Shown: positions 17,330 to 26,864 of the stretch, one piece after another
Layout: every line of letters begins with the position of its first letter
Numbering within the stretch: the first letter of the stretch is position 1
Assembly (NCBI RefSeq): GCF_017161405.1
Contig: NZ_CP071051.1
Location: 806,001-870,000, forward strand
Length of the DNA: 64,000 nucleotides
Reading direction: 5' to 3'
Origin: Leucobacter sp. CX169
Lineage (GTDB): Bacteria; Actinomycetota; Actinomycetes; Actinomycetales; Microbacteriaceae
Notes under the pieces: model-generated
What the model was told of the DNA's origin: nothing
Databases searched by the model: none
What the model saw: only the letters and a program-made list of their open reading frames with translations
Translations under genes and position numbers: made by a program

Positions 17330-17335
17330 TAAGAT
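17330..17335 (+). promoter_or_regulatory. Leaderless-type -10 box of the DEAD-box helicase gene
   Basis: TAAGAT ends six bases before ATG 17342 and there is no ribosome binding site. This TANNNT-N6-start geometry places transcription start at the A of the start codon, as in leaderless actinobacterial mRNAs. I see no good -35. Confidence 0.55.
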
Positions 17336-17341
17336 GAGCTA

Positions 17342-19492
17342 ATGACTTCTTCTGAGAACCCCGCGCCGACAGAGCGCGACGATTCCCCCAACTTGAGTAC
17401 TGAAGCCGGGGCCGGTGCGGTGGAATCTCATGTTGACGCTGCCGAGGCCCCCGCAGTGGTGGCCGCTCCCGCCGCCGAACCTGAGCGCCCCGGCTTTGAC
17501 ACGCTCGGCCTCGACCCCCGCGTGCTGCGTGCCGTGAAGGACCTCGGCTACGAGACCCCTTCCGCCATTCAGGCCGCCACTATCCCCGTGCTGCTCGACG
17601 GGCGCGACGTCGTCGGCCTCGCGCAGACCGGTACCGGCAAGACGGCCGCGTTCGCGCTGCCGATCCTGTCGCGCATCGTTCCCGGCCAGGGCGTACCCCA
17701 GGCCCTCGTGATTGCGCCGACCCGTGAGCTCGCGCTCCAGGTCTGTGAGGCGTTCGGCAGCTTTGCCGCACACCTCCCCGAGGTGCACATGCTTCCCGTC
17801 TATGGCGGCCAGGCCTACGGCCAGCAGCTCTCGGCTCTGCGCCGCGGCGTCGACATCATCGTCGGCACCCCGGGCCGCATCATGGACCACCTCAAGAAGG
17901 GCACGCTTGATCTCTCGCAGATCAAGTACCTCGTGCTTGACGAGGCCGACGAGATGCTCAAGATGGGCTTCGCTGAGGACGTCGAGACGATCCTTGCCGA
18001 TACGCCCCAGAGCAAGCAGGTCGCGCTGTTCTCGGCCACGATGCCCGCTCAGATTCGCCGCATCTCGCAGCAGTACCTGAACGACGCCGCCGAGATCAAG
18101 ATCCAGGGCAAGACGCAGACCAGCTCGAGCATCACGCAGCGCTACGTCGTGGTGTCGTACTCGCAGAAGGTCGACGCGCTCACCCGCGTGCTCGAGGTCG
18201 AAGACTTCGACGGCATGATCGTCTTCACGCGTACGCGTGGCGACAGCGAGCAGGTCGCTGAGAAGCTGCGCGCGCGTGGCTACTCGGCCGCCGCGATCAA
18301 CGGCGACGTGCCGCAGAACCTGCGTGAGCGCATGGTCGAGCAGCTCAAGTCGGGCGCATTGGACATCCTGGTCGCCACCGACGTCGCGGCCCGCGGCCTT
18401 GACGTCGAGCGCATCAGCCACGTCATCAACTACGACCTGCCGATTGACACCGAGTCGTACGTGCACCGCATTGGCCGCACCGGCCGCGCTGGCCGTTCGG
18501 GCGACGCGATCAGCTTCGTCACCCCGCGCGAGCGTCGCCTGCTGACCGCCATCGAGAAGGCGACGAAGCAGCCGCTCACGCAGATGCCGCTTCCGAACGT
18601 TGAGCAGGTCAACGCGACCCGCCTGTCGCGCTTCGACGATGCGATCACCGCGTCACTCGAGAAGACCGCTCGGGTCGCACTGTTCCGCGACATCATCGCG
18701 CACTACGTGCGTCACCACGATGTCCCCGAGACCGACGTGGCTGCGGCCCTCGCGATCGTGGCGCAGGGCAAGACCCCGCTGCTGCTCACGGAAGACGACG
18801 ACCGTAAGTTCGAGCGCGACCGCAAGCAGGCCGCTGGCTTCCTTGACGGCAGCGGCGGAAACGACCGCGACTCGCGTGGCGGCCGCGAGCGCCCGGAGCG
18901 CACGACCTCGCGCCCGAGCCGCGACGACCTCGCGATGTACCGCATCGCCGTCGGCCGTCGCCACAAGGTGCTTCCCGGCCAGATCGTGGGCGCCCTCGCC
19001 AACGAGGGTGGCCTCTCGCGCGATGACTTCGGCCGCATCCAGGTGCGCGACGACTTCTCGCTCGTCGAGCTGCCCAAGAACCTGACGAAGGAACAGCAGG
19101 ATCGCCTCTCGGGTACCCGCATCAGCGGCAAGCTCATCGAGCTCGGCCCGGACCGTGGCCCGCAGCGCGGCAGCTACGAGCGTGGCGCTGACCGCGGCGG
19201 GGACCGCGGCGGCTACAAGGGCAACAACGACCGCGGTGACCGCGGTGGCTACAGCGGCGGCGATCGTGGTGGCTACAAGGGCAATAACGACCGCAACGAC
19301 CGCGGCGGCTACAGTGGCGGCAGCGACCGCGGTGGCTACAAGGGCAACAACGACCGCAACGATCGCGGTGGCGACCGCGGTGGGTACAGTGGCGGCAGCG
19401 ACCGTGGAGGTTACAAGGGCAACAACGACCGCGGTGGCGACAGCCGCGGTGGTGGCTACAACGGTGGCGGCGACCGCAAGCCGCGCTGGTAA
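17342..19492 (+). CDS. deaD: DEAD-box ATP-dependent RNA helicase (DeaD/CsdA type) with RGG-rich tail
   Basis: 716 residues. After an Ala/Pro/Glu-rich N-terminus come the helicase motifs in order: Q motif (GYETPSAIQ), Walker A (AQTGTGKT), [39 protein letters not shown] and [12 protein letters not shown] DbpA-type RNA-binding domain follows at ~533-600 ([20 protein letters not shown]). The last ~110 residues are repeats of [19 protein letters not shown], a disordered RNA-binding tail. Such enzymes unwind RNA in ribosome assembly, mRNA decay and cold adaptation. Its start appears leaderless. Confidence 0.95.
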   Translation: MTSSENPAPTERDDSPNLSTEAGAGAVESHVDAAEAPAVVAAPAAEPERPGFDTLGLDPRVLRAVKDLGYETPSAIQAATIPVLLDGRDVVGLAQTGTGKTAAFALPILSRIVPGQGVPQALVIAPTRELALQVCEAFGSFAAHLPEVHMLPVYGGQAYGQQLSALRRGVDIIVGTPGRIMDHLKKGTLDLSQIKYLVLDEADEMLKMGFAEDVETILADTPQSKQVALFSATMPAQIRRISQQYLNDAAEIKIQGKTQTSSSITQRYVVVSYSQKVDALTRVLEVEDFDGMIVFTRTRGDSEQVAEKLRARGYSAAAINGDVPQNLRERMVEQLKSGALDILVATDVAARGLDVERISHVINYDLPIDTESYVHRIGRTGRAGRSGDAISFVTPRERRLLTAIEKATKQPLTQMPLPNVEQVNATRLSRFDDAITASLEKTARVALFRDIIAHYVRHHDVPETDVAAALAIVAQGKTPLLLTEDDDRKFERDRKQAAGFLDGSGGNDRDSRGGRERPERTTSRPSRDDLAMYRIAVGRRHKVLPGQIVGALANEGGLSRDDFGRIQVRDDFSLVELPKNLTKEQQDRLSGTRISGKLIELGPDRGPQRGSYERGADRGGDRGGYKGNNDRGDRGGYSGGDRGGYKGNNDRNDRGGYSGGSDRGGYKGNNDRNDRGGDRGGYSGGSDRGGYKGNNDRGGDSRGGGYNGGGDRKPRW
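19154..19492 (+). repeat. In-frame tandem repeats coding the RGG/GN-rich helicase tail
   Basis: Roughly 27-45 bp units built around 'gaccgcggtggctacaag' recur about eight times and code for DRGGYKGNN and DRGGYSGG motifs. The units differ by synonymous changes and length, as expected for a slippage-prone coding repeat. This is part of the helicase gene and not a separate element. Confidence 0.85.
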
Positions 19493-19507
19493 CTCGCTCA
19501 CTCTGAG

Positions 19508-21223
19508 GTGATGATGCAGTGGTGCGCCCTCGGCAGAAATGCCGACGGGCGCATCACTGCGTTGGGGGTGCACACTGACGGGAGCCCGGGGGAGTCCACA
19601 GAGCTGAGCCCTGAGGACTTCCCCGAGTTTGTGCGCCGCGCTGAGTCCGAACATGCGCCCCGCTGGGTGTGGAACGACACGACGCTCTGGGCACCCGCGC
19701 TCCTCGAACGGGGCGTGCGCGTCACCCGCTGCCACGACCTGCGCCTGAGCCACGCGATCCTGCGCCGCTCCGCGCACGTCGCGGATCGACGAGACATCAT
19801 CGCGGCGACCCAATGGGACATGGGCCCCGAGGATCCTGCCCCGAAGCCCGTCGCGTCGGCCCTCTTCGATATGGAGCCGACACGACGAAACGGAGTGCCG
19901 GGCGAGATCGCCGAGGTGCGCGCCGAGTTTGCGCGGCAGCGCGCTGCCCTCGATGCGGGCGACGGCCGGCTCCGGCTGCTCGTCGCCGCGGAATCGGCAG
20001 GGGCGCTGGTGGCCGCTGAGATGCAATCCGCGGGCCTGCCCTGGGACGTCTCTGAGCACGACAGGATCCTGCGAGAAACCCTCGGGCCGCGCCCCTCAGT
20101 CGGCGCTCGCCCCGAAATCATGGCGGCGCTCGCCGAGGAGATCGGGCGCGTGCTCGGCAACCCGAAGGTGAGTGTTGATTCCCCGCCCAAGCTGCTGCGC
20201 GCGCTCCGCGATGCCGGCCTGCAGGTCGAGTCGACCTCGCAGTGGGAGATCGCGGAGATCGAGCACCCGGTGATCGAGCCGCTCCTGAGGTACAAGAAGT
20301 TGTCCCGACTGATGACGGCGAACGGGTGGAGCTGGATCGACGAGTGGGTGCAGGACGGCCGCTATCACCCGGTCTACGTGCCCGGCGGGGTCGTCACTGG
20401 CCGGTGGGCGTCGAGCGGTGGCGGTGCGCTGCAGCTTCCCCGGCAGCTGCGCCCCGCGCTCCGGGCCGACCCGGGGTGGACGTTCGTGTCGGCGGACGTC
20501 GCGCAGCTGGAGCCGCGGGTGCTCGCGGCAATGTCGGGGGACCGGGCGATGGCGGCGGCCGGATCCGGCACCGACTTGTACGCGGGCCTCGTCGAGGGCG
20601 GCGTCGTGGCGACCCGCCAGGAGGCCAAGATCGCGGTGCTCGGGGCCATGTACGGCGCCACCACCGGTGACAGCGGGCGGCTCGTGCCGCGGCTGCGGAA
20701 GAGCTTCCCCGTAGCGATGCGGCTTGTGGACGACGCCGCGTCGACGGGCGAGCGGGGCGGCATCGTCTCCACTTGGCTCGGGCGTTCGTCCCCTGAACCC
20801 AGCCCGGAGTGGGTGGAGGTTCAGGCCCGAGCGAGCCAGCCAGGGGCGACCGCCCGCGACGAGCGCGAGGCGCGGCGGGTCGCGCGCGACTTTGGCCGGT
20901 TCACGCGCAACTTTATCGTGCAGGGCACGGCTGCGGAATGGGCGCTGGCCTGGATCGCGGACCTCAGGCTGCGGCTCTTGGGATTCCCGGGCGTGCCGGA
21001 AGATCAGGCGGCGGATCCTTCCGGCCCCGCGTTCTCTCGGAGCCCCCACTTGGCCTTCTTCCTGCACGACGAGGTGATCGTGCACACGCCGATCGAGCAG
21101 GCCGATGCCGTTGCCGCCGAGGTTACTGCGGCTGCCGACGCTGCGGGCCGGCTGCTTTTTAGCGGAGGGCTCGTGGACTTCCCTCTCGACGTGCGCATCG
21201 CGGAGCGCGCCAGCAAGGATTGA
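19508..21223 (+). CDS. DNA polymerase I-like family A polymerase (stand-alone)
   Basis: 571 residues, starting at GTG 19508 (or ATG 19511/19514), 15 bases after the helicase gene. The C-terminal half has family A polymerase motifs: A (SADVAQLEPRVLA, where the usual DYSQIELR has become DVAQLEPR but D, Q, E and R remain), B (RQEAKIAVLGAMYG) and C (HDEVI). The N-terminal ~170 residues occupy the exonuclease place but show no clear DEDD residues. There is no 5' nuclease domain. Proteins of this shape in actinobacteria are annotated as bifunctional 3'-5' exonuclease/DNA polymerase; the role is not established here. Confidence 0.85.
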   Translation: MMMQWCALGRNADGRITALGVHTDGSPGESTELSPEDFPEFVRRAESEHAPRWVWNDTTLWAPALLERGVRVTRCHDLRLSHAILRRSAHVADRRDIIAATQWDMGPEDPAPKPVASALFDMEPTRRNGVPGEIAEVRAEFARQRAALDAGDGRLRLLVAAESAGALVAAEMQSAGLPWDVSEHDRILRETLGPRPSVGARPEIMAALAEEIGRVLGNPKVSVDSPPKLLRALRDAGLQVESTSQWEIAEIEHPVIEPLLRYKKLSRLMTANGWSWIDEWVQDGRYHPVYVPGGVVTGRWASSGGGALQLPRQLRPALRADPGWTFVSADVAQLEPRVLAAMSGDRAMAAAGSGTDLYAGLVEGGVVATRQEAKIAVLGAMYGATTGDSGRLVPRLRKSFPVAMRLVDDAASTGERGGIVSTWLGRSSPEPSPEWVEVQARASQPGATARDEREARRVARDFGRFTRNFIVQGTAAEWALAWIADLRLRLLGFPGVPEDQAADPSGPAFSRSPHLAFFLHDEVIVHTPIEQADAVAAEVTAAADAAGRLLFSGGLVDFPLDVRIAERASKD

Positions 21224-21339
21224 GTCGCACGCACGACGGGAGCCAGGTCCCCAGTTGCGCGCATCTGCTTCCAAAATTCCCGGAGCGAACCTACGGTGGA
21301 CCCAGTGCTTAAATTTGCCGGCCAGAGTCAGGGATGCAC

Positions 21340-22695
21340 ATGAACGTCGATCCAGCAGGTATTGCACAAGTTCTTCGCGAGCAATCCGCGGGGGAGGTGC
21401 TGCTGCCAGGCGATCCGGGATATGACGACGCGGTGCGAGGCCACAACCACTCGGCGAAGCGCGCGCCATCGGTGGCCTTTCGCGCGCGGGATGCAGCCGG
21501 AATCGCCACGGCCGTCGGCATCGCGGTGACGCACGAGGCCACCGTCGGAGTCATGTCGACCGGCCACTCAGCGCGGACGCTGCCAGACGTCGACCTGCTC
21601 ATCCTCACCTCATCGCTTCGAGAGATCACGATCGACCCGAAGGCAGGCACCGCTGCGGTGGGGGCCGGCGCGGTGTGGAGCGACATTGTGGCCGCGGCAG
21701 CCCCCGCAGGGCTCGCGCCGCTCTGTGGCTCGCACGGGTCGGTCGGCGCCGTCGGCTACATTCTGGGCGGCGGGATCGGCCCGCTGGGCCGACAGTTCGG
21801 GTTTGCTGCAGATCGCGTGCGGTCCCTCGAGGTCGTCACCTCAGATGGCCAGCAGCTCATCGTCGATGACGAGCATCACGGCGACCTCTTCTGGGCGCTC
21901 CGCGGTGGGCGGCACGGGCTCGGAATTGTGACCTCAATCACGTTCGAGCTCGTGCCCGCGGCGACGATCGTGGGCGGGTCGATCTTTTTCGATTCCGAGA
22001 ATGCGACCGAGATCTTTACGGCATATGCCGATTGGACGAGGGCCGCAAGTGATGAAGTGAGCTCGAGCCTCGCCGTGATGCGCTTTCCGGACATGGAGAT
22101 GTTCGGCCCGATCCTGCGCGGGCGCACCGTCGTGCAGGTGGAGCTCACGCACACGGGCGATGAGGCGGCGGTCGAGGCGGAGCTTCTGGGCCTGCGGGGG
22201 TGGGGTGAGGTGCTGATCGATGACGTGCGGCAGCGCCCGTTCGCCGAGTTGGTTGCCGAGATCCCTGAGGGGCCGGGCTGGACTGGCGCGGTGGCGCTTC
22301 GGGAACTCACCCCCGAGGCGATCCGCACGATACTCGGCGTCGTGGGTCCCGATCAGCACGTCCCGCTCATCGGCATGCAGGTGCGCCATCTGGGCGGGGC
22401 GATGCGTGAGGCGCAAGGGGTAGAGAACGCGGTCGGCGGGCGAGAAGCCGAGTACCTCGTCTTCCTGCTCGGCGCGCCGGTGCCCGAGCTCATTGCCGGG
22501 ACAATCCCGCGGCTTGGCGCGGCGCTCTTCGACGCGCTGTCGCCCTGGGCGCTCGACGGGGTCGCCGTGAACTTTGCCGATCACCTGGATGGTTCGGGTC
22601 GCGCGCGATCCTGGCCCGAGGCGGTGCGCGCCCGGCTCGACGCGGTGCGCGAGGCACGCGACCCGGCGGGGATGTTCCGGCACGCGGACGGCTGA
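21340..22695 (+). CDS. FAD-linked oxidase (VAO/PCMH, berberine-bridge-like)
   Basis: ATG 21340 is preferred over ATG 21334 because AGGG stands seven bases upstream; ~451 residues. The N-terminal PCMH-type FAD domain has STGHSARTLPD (likely flavin-linked histidine), TIDPKAGTAAVGAGAVWSDI and GSHGSVGAVGYILGGGIGPLGR, typical of berberine-bridge-type oxidases. The C-terminus (VAVNFADHLDG) takes the place of the BBE tail. The substrate is unknown; a GMC oxidoreductase follows in the same direction after ~150 bp, so the two may share a pathway. Confidence 0.87.
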   Translation: MNVDPAGIAQVLREQSAGEVLLPGDPGYDDAVRGHNHSAKRAPSVAFRARDAAGIATAVGIAVTHEATVGVMSTGHSARTLPDVDLLILTSSLREITIDPKAGTAAVGAGAVWSDIVAAAAPAGLAPLCGSHGSVGAVGYILGGGIGPLGRQFGFAADRVRSLEVVTSDGQQLIVDDEHHGDLFWALRGGRHGLGIVTSITFELVPAATIVGGSIFFDSENATEIFTAYADWTRAASDEVSSSLAVMRFPDMEMFGPILRGRTVVQVELTHTGDEAAVEAELLGLRGWGEVLIDDVRQRPFAELVAEIPEGPGWTGAVALRELTPEAIRTILGVVGPDQHVPLIGMQVRHLGGAMREAQGVENAVGGREAEYLVFLLGAPVPELIAGTIPRLGAALFDALSPWALDGVAVNFADHLDGSGRARSWPEAVRARLDAVREARDPAGMFRHADG

Positions 22696-22848
22696 CAGGC
22701 AGGCAGGCAAGCACGCAGGGCGGGCCTTGCGCGCCCCCGCGCAGCAGTTGTCTGCGGGCGAACGATTCCGCGCAGGATCCGCCCGAACCTGACAACGTCG
22801 GAGTATCGCGGCTGCCGCCGCACTTCAACGTTGAAGAAAGGGGCTCCC

Positions 22849-24423
22849 ATGAGCACTCCCGAGTCCACTGCAGGCGTCGCCCGCCATGTCGTCATCGTCG
22901 GAGGGGGGACCTCCGGAAACGTCCTCGCACGCCGCCTGATCGACGCCGGCCGTCGCGTCACGCTGATCGAGGCGGGCGCGCGCGATCTGAACCCCGCGAT
23001 CCACGACCCCAGCCGGATGGGCGAGCTGTGGCACAGCCCCGAGGATTGGGACTTTTTCACCGTCCCGCAGGAGCACGCCGGCGGGCGCCGGCTGCACCTG
23101 CCCAGGGGCCGCGTGCTGGGGGGATCGCACGCCCTGAACGCGATGATCTGGGTGCGCTGCGCCCCCGAAGACTTCGATGGGTGGGCCGCGGCGGGTTGCG
23201 AGGGCTGGGCCTGGTCGGATGTGCTGCCGATCTACCGCGCGGTGGAGGACTCGAACCACGGACCCTCCGAGCTGCGCGGGGTGGGCGGGCTGATGCCCGT
23301 ACGCGACGATATTCCCCTGCAGCCTATCCAGGCCGCCATCGTTGAGGCCGCCGTCGAGGCGGGCCACCCGCGCAACCCCGACTACAACGGGGAATCGCTC
23401 GACGGCATCTCGCAGGAGCAGGTCACCATTGTGGACGGCGTGCGGGTGACGAGTTACACGGCGTATCTGCGTCCGGTCGAGGACAGCCCGCTGCTCGAGG
23501 TCCGTACCGGTGCCGAGGTCGAGCGCGTGCTGCTTGACCACGACGCGGACGGCGGCCTGGTCGCCCGAGGCGTCGTGCTGGTGCGGAACGGCGTGCGGGA
23601 AGAGCTGCTCGCGGACGAGGTCGTACTTTCGGCGGGAGCACTCGGCTCGCCGGCGATCCTGCAGCGCTCGGGCATCGGTGCCGCCGAGACACTGCGTACC
23701 GCAGGGATCGACCCCGTGCTTGAGCTTCCGGGCGTCGGGGAGAACCTGCACGATCACCTGCTGTCGCCCGTCATCTTTTCCACCGAGCGCGAGATCGGCG
23801 GGCCGCCCAGCGGCACCTCGCCGACCCAGACGCACCTGTTCTGGCGCAGCCAGCCGGATCTCGCGGTGCCCGACACCCAGCCGCTGCACTTCAGCGTTCC
23901 GATGTATCAGGAGGGCATGACGGGCCCGGGCGACGGGTTCACCCTGATGTCGGGCATCGTCACCCCGAAGAGCCGCGGCTCGCTGCGCATTACCGGCCCC
24001 TCGGTCGACGACGAGATCGCGATTGACCTCGCGGCGCTCAGCCACCCCGACGACGTCGCGAGCCTCGTCGCCTCGGTGCGGCAGTGCCGCGAGGTCGGCC
24101 GGCAGGCGGCCCTGGCTGGGGCGCCTGGCGACGGCGGCTGGGGCGCGGCCGAGCTCTACCCGGGCTCAGCGGTCGGCGACGACAACGCGCTGCTCGAGGA
24201 GTACGTCCGGAACACCGCGATCACCTACCACCACCAGGTCGGTACCTGTGCGATGGGCGTGGGTGACGACGCGGTCGTCGACCCCCAGCTGCGCGTGCGC
24301 GGCGTGAACGCGCTCCGCGTCGTCGACGCCTCGATCATGCCGACGGTGACGACGGGCAACACCAACGCCCCGGCGCTGATCATCGGTGAGCGGGCCGCGA
24401 CCTTCATGCTGGCGGAGGGATAG
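22849..24423 (+). CDS. GMC-family FAD oxidoreductase (choline dehydrogenase/alcohol oxidase-like)
   Basis: Start ATG 22849 follows AAAGGGG; 524 residues. It has the N-terminal dinucleotide fold (HVVIVGGGTSGNVLARRL, ending in LIEAG), GMC signature 1 (PRGRVLGGSHALNAMIWVR), signature 2 region (GALGSPAILQRSGIG) and the C-terminal active site. There the catalytic histidine pair sits in TYHHQVGTCAMG and VDASIMPTVTTGNTNAPA. These enzymes oxidise alcohols. No betaine-aldehyde partner is adjacent, so choline specificity cannot be claimed. Confidence 0.92.
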   Translation: MSTPESTAGVARHVVIVGGGTSGNVLARRLIDAGRRVTLIEAGARDLNPAIHDPSRMGELWHSPEDWDFFTVPQEHAGGRRLHLPRGRVLGGSHALNAMIWVRCAPEDFDGWAAAGCEGWAWSDVLPIYRAVEDSNHGPSELRGVGGLMPVRDDIPLQPIQAAIVEAAVEAGHPRNPDYNGESLDGISQEQVTIVDGVRVTSYTAYLRPVEDSPLLEVRTGAEVERVLLDHDADGGLVARGVVLVRNGVREELLADEVVLSAGALGSPAILQRSGIGAAETLRTAGIDPVLELPGVGENLHDHLLSPVIFSTEREIGGPPSGTSPTQTHLFWRSQPDLAVPDTQPLHFSVPMYQEGMTGPGDGFTLMSGIVTPKSRGSLRITGPSVDDEIAIDLAALSHPDDVASLVASVRQCREVGRQAALAGAPGDGGWGAAELYPGSAVGDDNALLEEYVRNTAITYHHQVGTCAMGVGDDAVVDPQLRVRGVNALRVVDASIMPTVTTGNTNAPALIIGERAATFMLAEG

Positions 24424-24439
24424 TCTGAGCGGTCGCGCA

Positions 24440-24480
24440 GCACGGTCGCCCGCAGGATCAGTCCCGCGCGGCGACCGTGC
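24440..24480. terminator. Inverted repeat between convergent GMC oxidoreductase and FGE genes
   Basis: GCACGGTCGCC (24440-24450) and GGCGACCGTGC (24470-24480) form an 11-bp stem with a 19-base loop. The right arm lies inside the last codons of the leftward formylglycine-generating enzyme gene. It probably terminates rightward transcription from the oxidoreductase. Confidence 0.5.
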
Positions 24481-25453
24481 GAAAGCCCGCGTTGCCCATG
24501 CTCGAGTCCGGGGTATTGCGCGAGCGCGCCGAGTTCCGGTAGCGGTTGCAATACGACGGGTGGCAGAGGTAGCTTCCGCCGCGCAGCACCCGTTCGCGGC
24601 CGGCCGCGGGGCCGCGGGGATCCCGCGACGGGTGCTCGGAGTAGCTTGACGCGCTGAACCAGTCGGCGCACCATTCCCAGACGTTGCCGACGCTCTGCCA
24701 GAGGCCGAAGCCGTTGGGAGAGTAGCTGCGCGCCGGGGCGGTGCCGACCCAGCCGTCCGACGCCGTGTTGTGTGCCGGGAAGGTGCCCTGCCACACGTTC
24801 GCGCGCCACACGCCGTCGCTACCGTCGATGGGGGCGTCGCCCCAGGGGTGCCGGGCGCCCGCGAGGCCGCCGCGTGCGGCATACTCCCACTCGGCCTCGG
24901 TGGGGAGCCGTCGCCCGGCCCAGGCGCAGTACGCCATCGCGTCGTCCCAGGTGACGTGCACGACCGGGTGGTCGGCGAGCGCGCCGATCGATGAGGCCCG
25001 CCCGCCCGGGAGTCGCCAGCTCGCGCCAGTCACGCCGATCCACCAGGGGGTGCCGGGAATCGGCCCGCGAATATCGGCGGTGGGGGCGTCCACGAGGAGG
25101 TGGAACACCGCAGATGCGCCGAGTCGTTCGGCGTCAGTGACGTAGCCGGAGTCGGCAACAAACCGCGCGAACTGCTCGTTGGTTACCGACGTCGCATCAA
25201 TGGAAAATGTCTCGAGCGTCACGTCGTGGAGGGGCAGCTCGCCGTCGGCGGCGAGTCCGTCACCCGAGGCGTCGCCCATCGTGAATGTGCCGGCCGGTAT
25301 CGCGCGCTGCTCGATCGAGTGCTCGCCAGGCCGCGCCGCAGTCGGCGTCTTGGCTGGGCTCGGGGGCAGGATCCGCCCGGAATCGGCGGGGCGAGCGCTC
25401 CGTGGCGGGGCGCAGCAGGGCGGGGAAGCGGAGTCTGATTCTGCAGGTGCCAT
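24458..25453 (-). CDS. Formylglycine-generating enzyme (SUMF1/FGE family)
   Basis: 331 residues. After a Pro/Ala-rich N-terminus of ~45 residues comes the complete FGE-sulfatase fold: IPAGTFTMGDASGDG, HPVVHVTWDDAMAYCAWAGRRLPTEAEWEYAARGG, NVWEWCADWF and a C-terminal RVLRGGSYLCHPSYCNRYRNSAR. The two cysteines at ~297 and 302, five apart, match the copper-binding active-site pair of true FGE, which distinguishes it from EgtB-like or inactive paralogues. It should turn a cysteine of a CxPxR sulfatase motif into formylglycine. No sulfatase gene is in the window. Confidence 0.9.
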   Translation of the reverse strand: MAPAESDSASPPCCAPPRSARPADSGRILPPSPAKTPTAARPGEHSIEQRAIPAGTFTMGDASGDGLAADGELPLHDVTLETFSIDATSVTNEQFARFVADSGYVTDAERLGASAVFHLLVDAPTADIRGPIPGTPWWIGVTGASWRLPGGRASSIGALADHPVVHVTWDDAMAYCAWAGRRLPTEAEWEYAARGGLAGARHPWGDAPIDGSDGVWRANVWQGTFPAHNTASDGWVGTAPARSYSPNGFGLWQSVGNVWEWCADWFSASSYSEHPSRDPRGPAAGRERVLRGGSYLCHPSYCNRYRNSARSRNTPDSSMGNAGFRTVAARD

Positions 25454-25482
25454 GGTGGTTGCGTTCTCCGGGCGCTCGGCGG

Positions 25483-26037
25483 CTAGTCCTCGCGCGGTGT
25501 GGCGCGAAAGGAGTTGATGAGCGACCGAAGCCCGGCGTTGAGCACGGCGTCAGAGGTCGCCTCGGGCACGAGCACGGCGAGCATCTGCCAGCCGGCGTTG
25601 CGTGCCGAGACCTCCTCGACGGCGACCTCGATGTTGACCGAATCGTCGAGCTCACCGTCCTCCTGCGCCTCGAGGAGGAACCGCTGGATGAGGGCGCGGC
25701 GCTTCATGATGTTGTCGTGGTGAATCTGCCAGAGCTCTTCGTCCTGGGCTGCGCGGTCCCAAAACGACAGCACGATGCGCGAGCGCGTCGAACCGATGTC
25801 GTTGAACGGGAGGATCTCCCGGCACATTCGATCGAGCGCGTCGAGGCCGCGCACGTGGCTCGCCCGCTCGATCACGCGCTCGTTGGAGTCCTCAAAAACG
25901 CGAAGGAAGGCCTCGGTAAGCAGGCTCTGCTTGTTGGGGAAGTATCGTGCGATCGCGCCGTGGGCGTAGCCGGCCTCTGCCGCGATCTCCCGCATAGTGA
26001 CGCGTTCGATGCCGTCCCGGATGATGATGTTCGTCAC
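25483..26037 (-). CDS. TetR/AcrR-family regulator with abbreviated N-terminus
   Basis: 184 residues from GTG 26037. The HTH is clear (VTMREIAAEAGYAHGAIARYFPNKQSLLTEAF) and the C-terminal domain resembles that of the second TetR protein at 28039. TetR proteins normally have ~10 more residues before the first helix. The missing part (VRAHIAEAVTNIIIRDG) is encoded upstream in the same frame, yet GTG 26037 is the only usual start codon after the TAG of the preceding hydrolase gene. It lies 48 bp behind that gene. Confidence 0.82.
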   Translation of the reverse strand: MTNIIIRDGIERVTMREIAAEAGYAHGAIARYFPNKQSLLTEAFLRVFEDSNERVIERASHVRGLDALDRMCREILPFNDIGSTRSRIVLSFWDRAAQDEELWQIHHDNIMKRRALIQRFLLEAQEDGELDDSVNIEVAVEEVSARNAGWQMLAVLVPEATSDAVLNAGLRSLINSFRATPRED

Positions 26038-26085
26038 GGCCTCGGCGATGTGCGCTCGGACGGTGTCTGGCTGCCGTAGTGGCGC

Positions 26086-26808
26086 CTACTCGGTGAGGAA
26101 CGCGATCGCCGCGGCGCGGAACTCGGCACTGTCGAGCGCGCCGCGGTGGTCGCCGGGCACCCGGACGAGGCTGCCGTTCGGGATCGCCGTCGCCAGCGAC
26201 TCGATGCCCCCGGTGAGTGGGTCGTCGTCGCCCGCGACGAGCAGGGTGGGGACGGCGGGCCCGCCTGTTTCTGGCTGGAAGGGCTCACTCGCGAGCCCCG
26301 CAATCAGGCGCGAGAGCGATGCCGTGTCGCGCCCGGGGGAGCTGATCATCCCGGCCATCATCTGGGCGAGCGGGTTGCCACTATCGCCGCCGGCGAGCGC
26401 CGTCTCGATCTCCCCGGGCGCAATTGCGGCGAACGGCTCGAACGGGCTGACGCCGCCGAGGACGAGGCGTCGAATGCGCGGGCTCGCGGTGGGGAGTTCC
26501 CAGGACAGCCGGCCGCCGAGCGAGTAGCCGATGACATCGAACTCGCCCTCGGGAAACGAGGCCTCGGCGGCGTCGAGGATGGCGGCTACAACTGCGCTCG
26601 TCGTCGCGTGCTCGGGCGACTCGACGCTCGGGCTGTCGCCGTGACCGGGAAGGTCGATCGCGACGGCCGTCCGCCCGGCTGCATGGAGCGCCGCGAGCCA
26701 TCCGGTGTCCACGTAGTCCGCCGCAGCATTTGACGCGAAGCCGTGGACGAGGAGGACGGGGGGAAGGGTGCCTGTGGTGGCGGGGGAGCGGTGGGTGGAG
26801 AGGGGCAT
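26086..26808 (-). CDS. Alpha/beta-fold hydrolase
   Basis: 240 residues with the whole catalytic set: oxyanion-hole region PVLLVHGFASNAAADY, nucleophile in IGYSLGGRLS, acid in VAGDDDPLTGG and histidine in VPGDHRGAL. Length and motifs fit small esterases or C-C bond hydrolases (BioH/MhpC-like). The substrate is unknown. It is divergent from an O-methyltransferase, and an AT-rich dyad lies between. A TetR gene follows in the same frame and direction. Confidence 0.87.
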   Translation of the reverse strand: MPLSTHRSPATTGTLPPVLLVHGFASNAAADYVDTGWLAALHAAGRTAVAIDLPGHGDSPSVESPEHATTSAVVAAILDAAEASFPEGEFDVIGYSLGGRLSWELPTASPRIRRLVLGGVSPFEPFAAIAPGEIETALAGGDSGNPLAQMMAGMISSPGRDTASLSRLIAGLASEPFQPETGGPAVPTLLVAGDDDPLTGGIESLATAIPNGSLVRVPGDHRGALDSAEFRAAAIAFLTE

Positions 26809-26864
26809 GATGCGCTCTTTCGACAGTGAAGGGGCGCGCGACTGCGCGTTTGTCTATGGTAGTA

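Noticed and set aside
19154-19492. Possible CRISPR-like array from regular repeats
   Set aside because: The units are in frame, code for RGG/GN motifs of the helicase, and have no unique spacers or constant repeat length.
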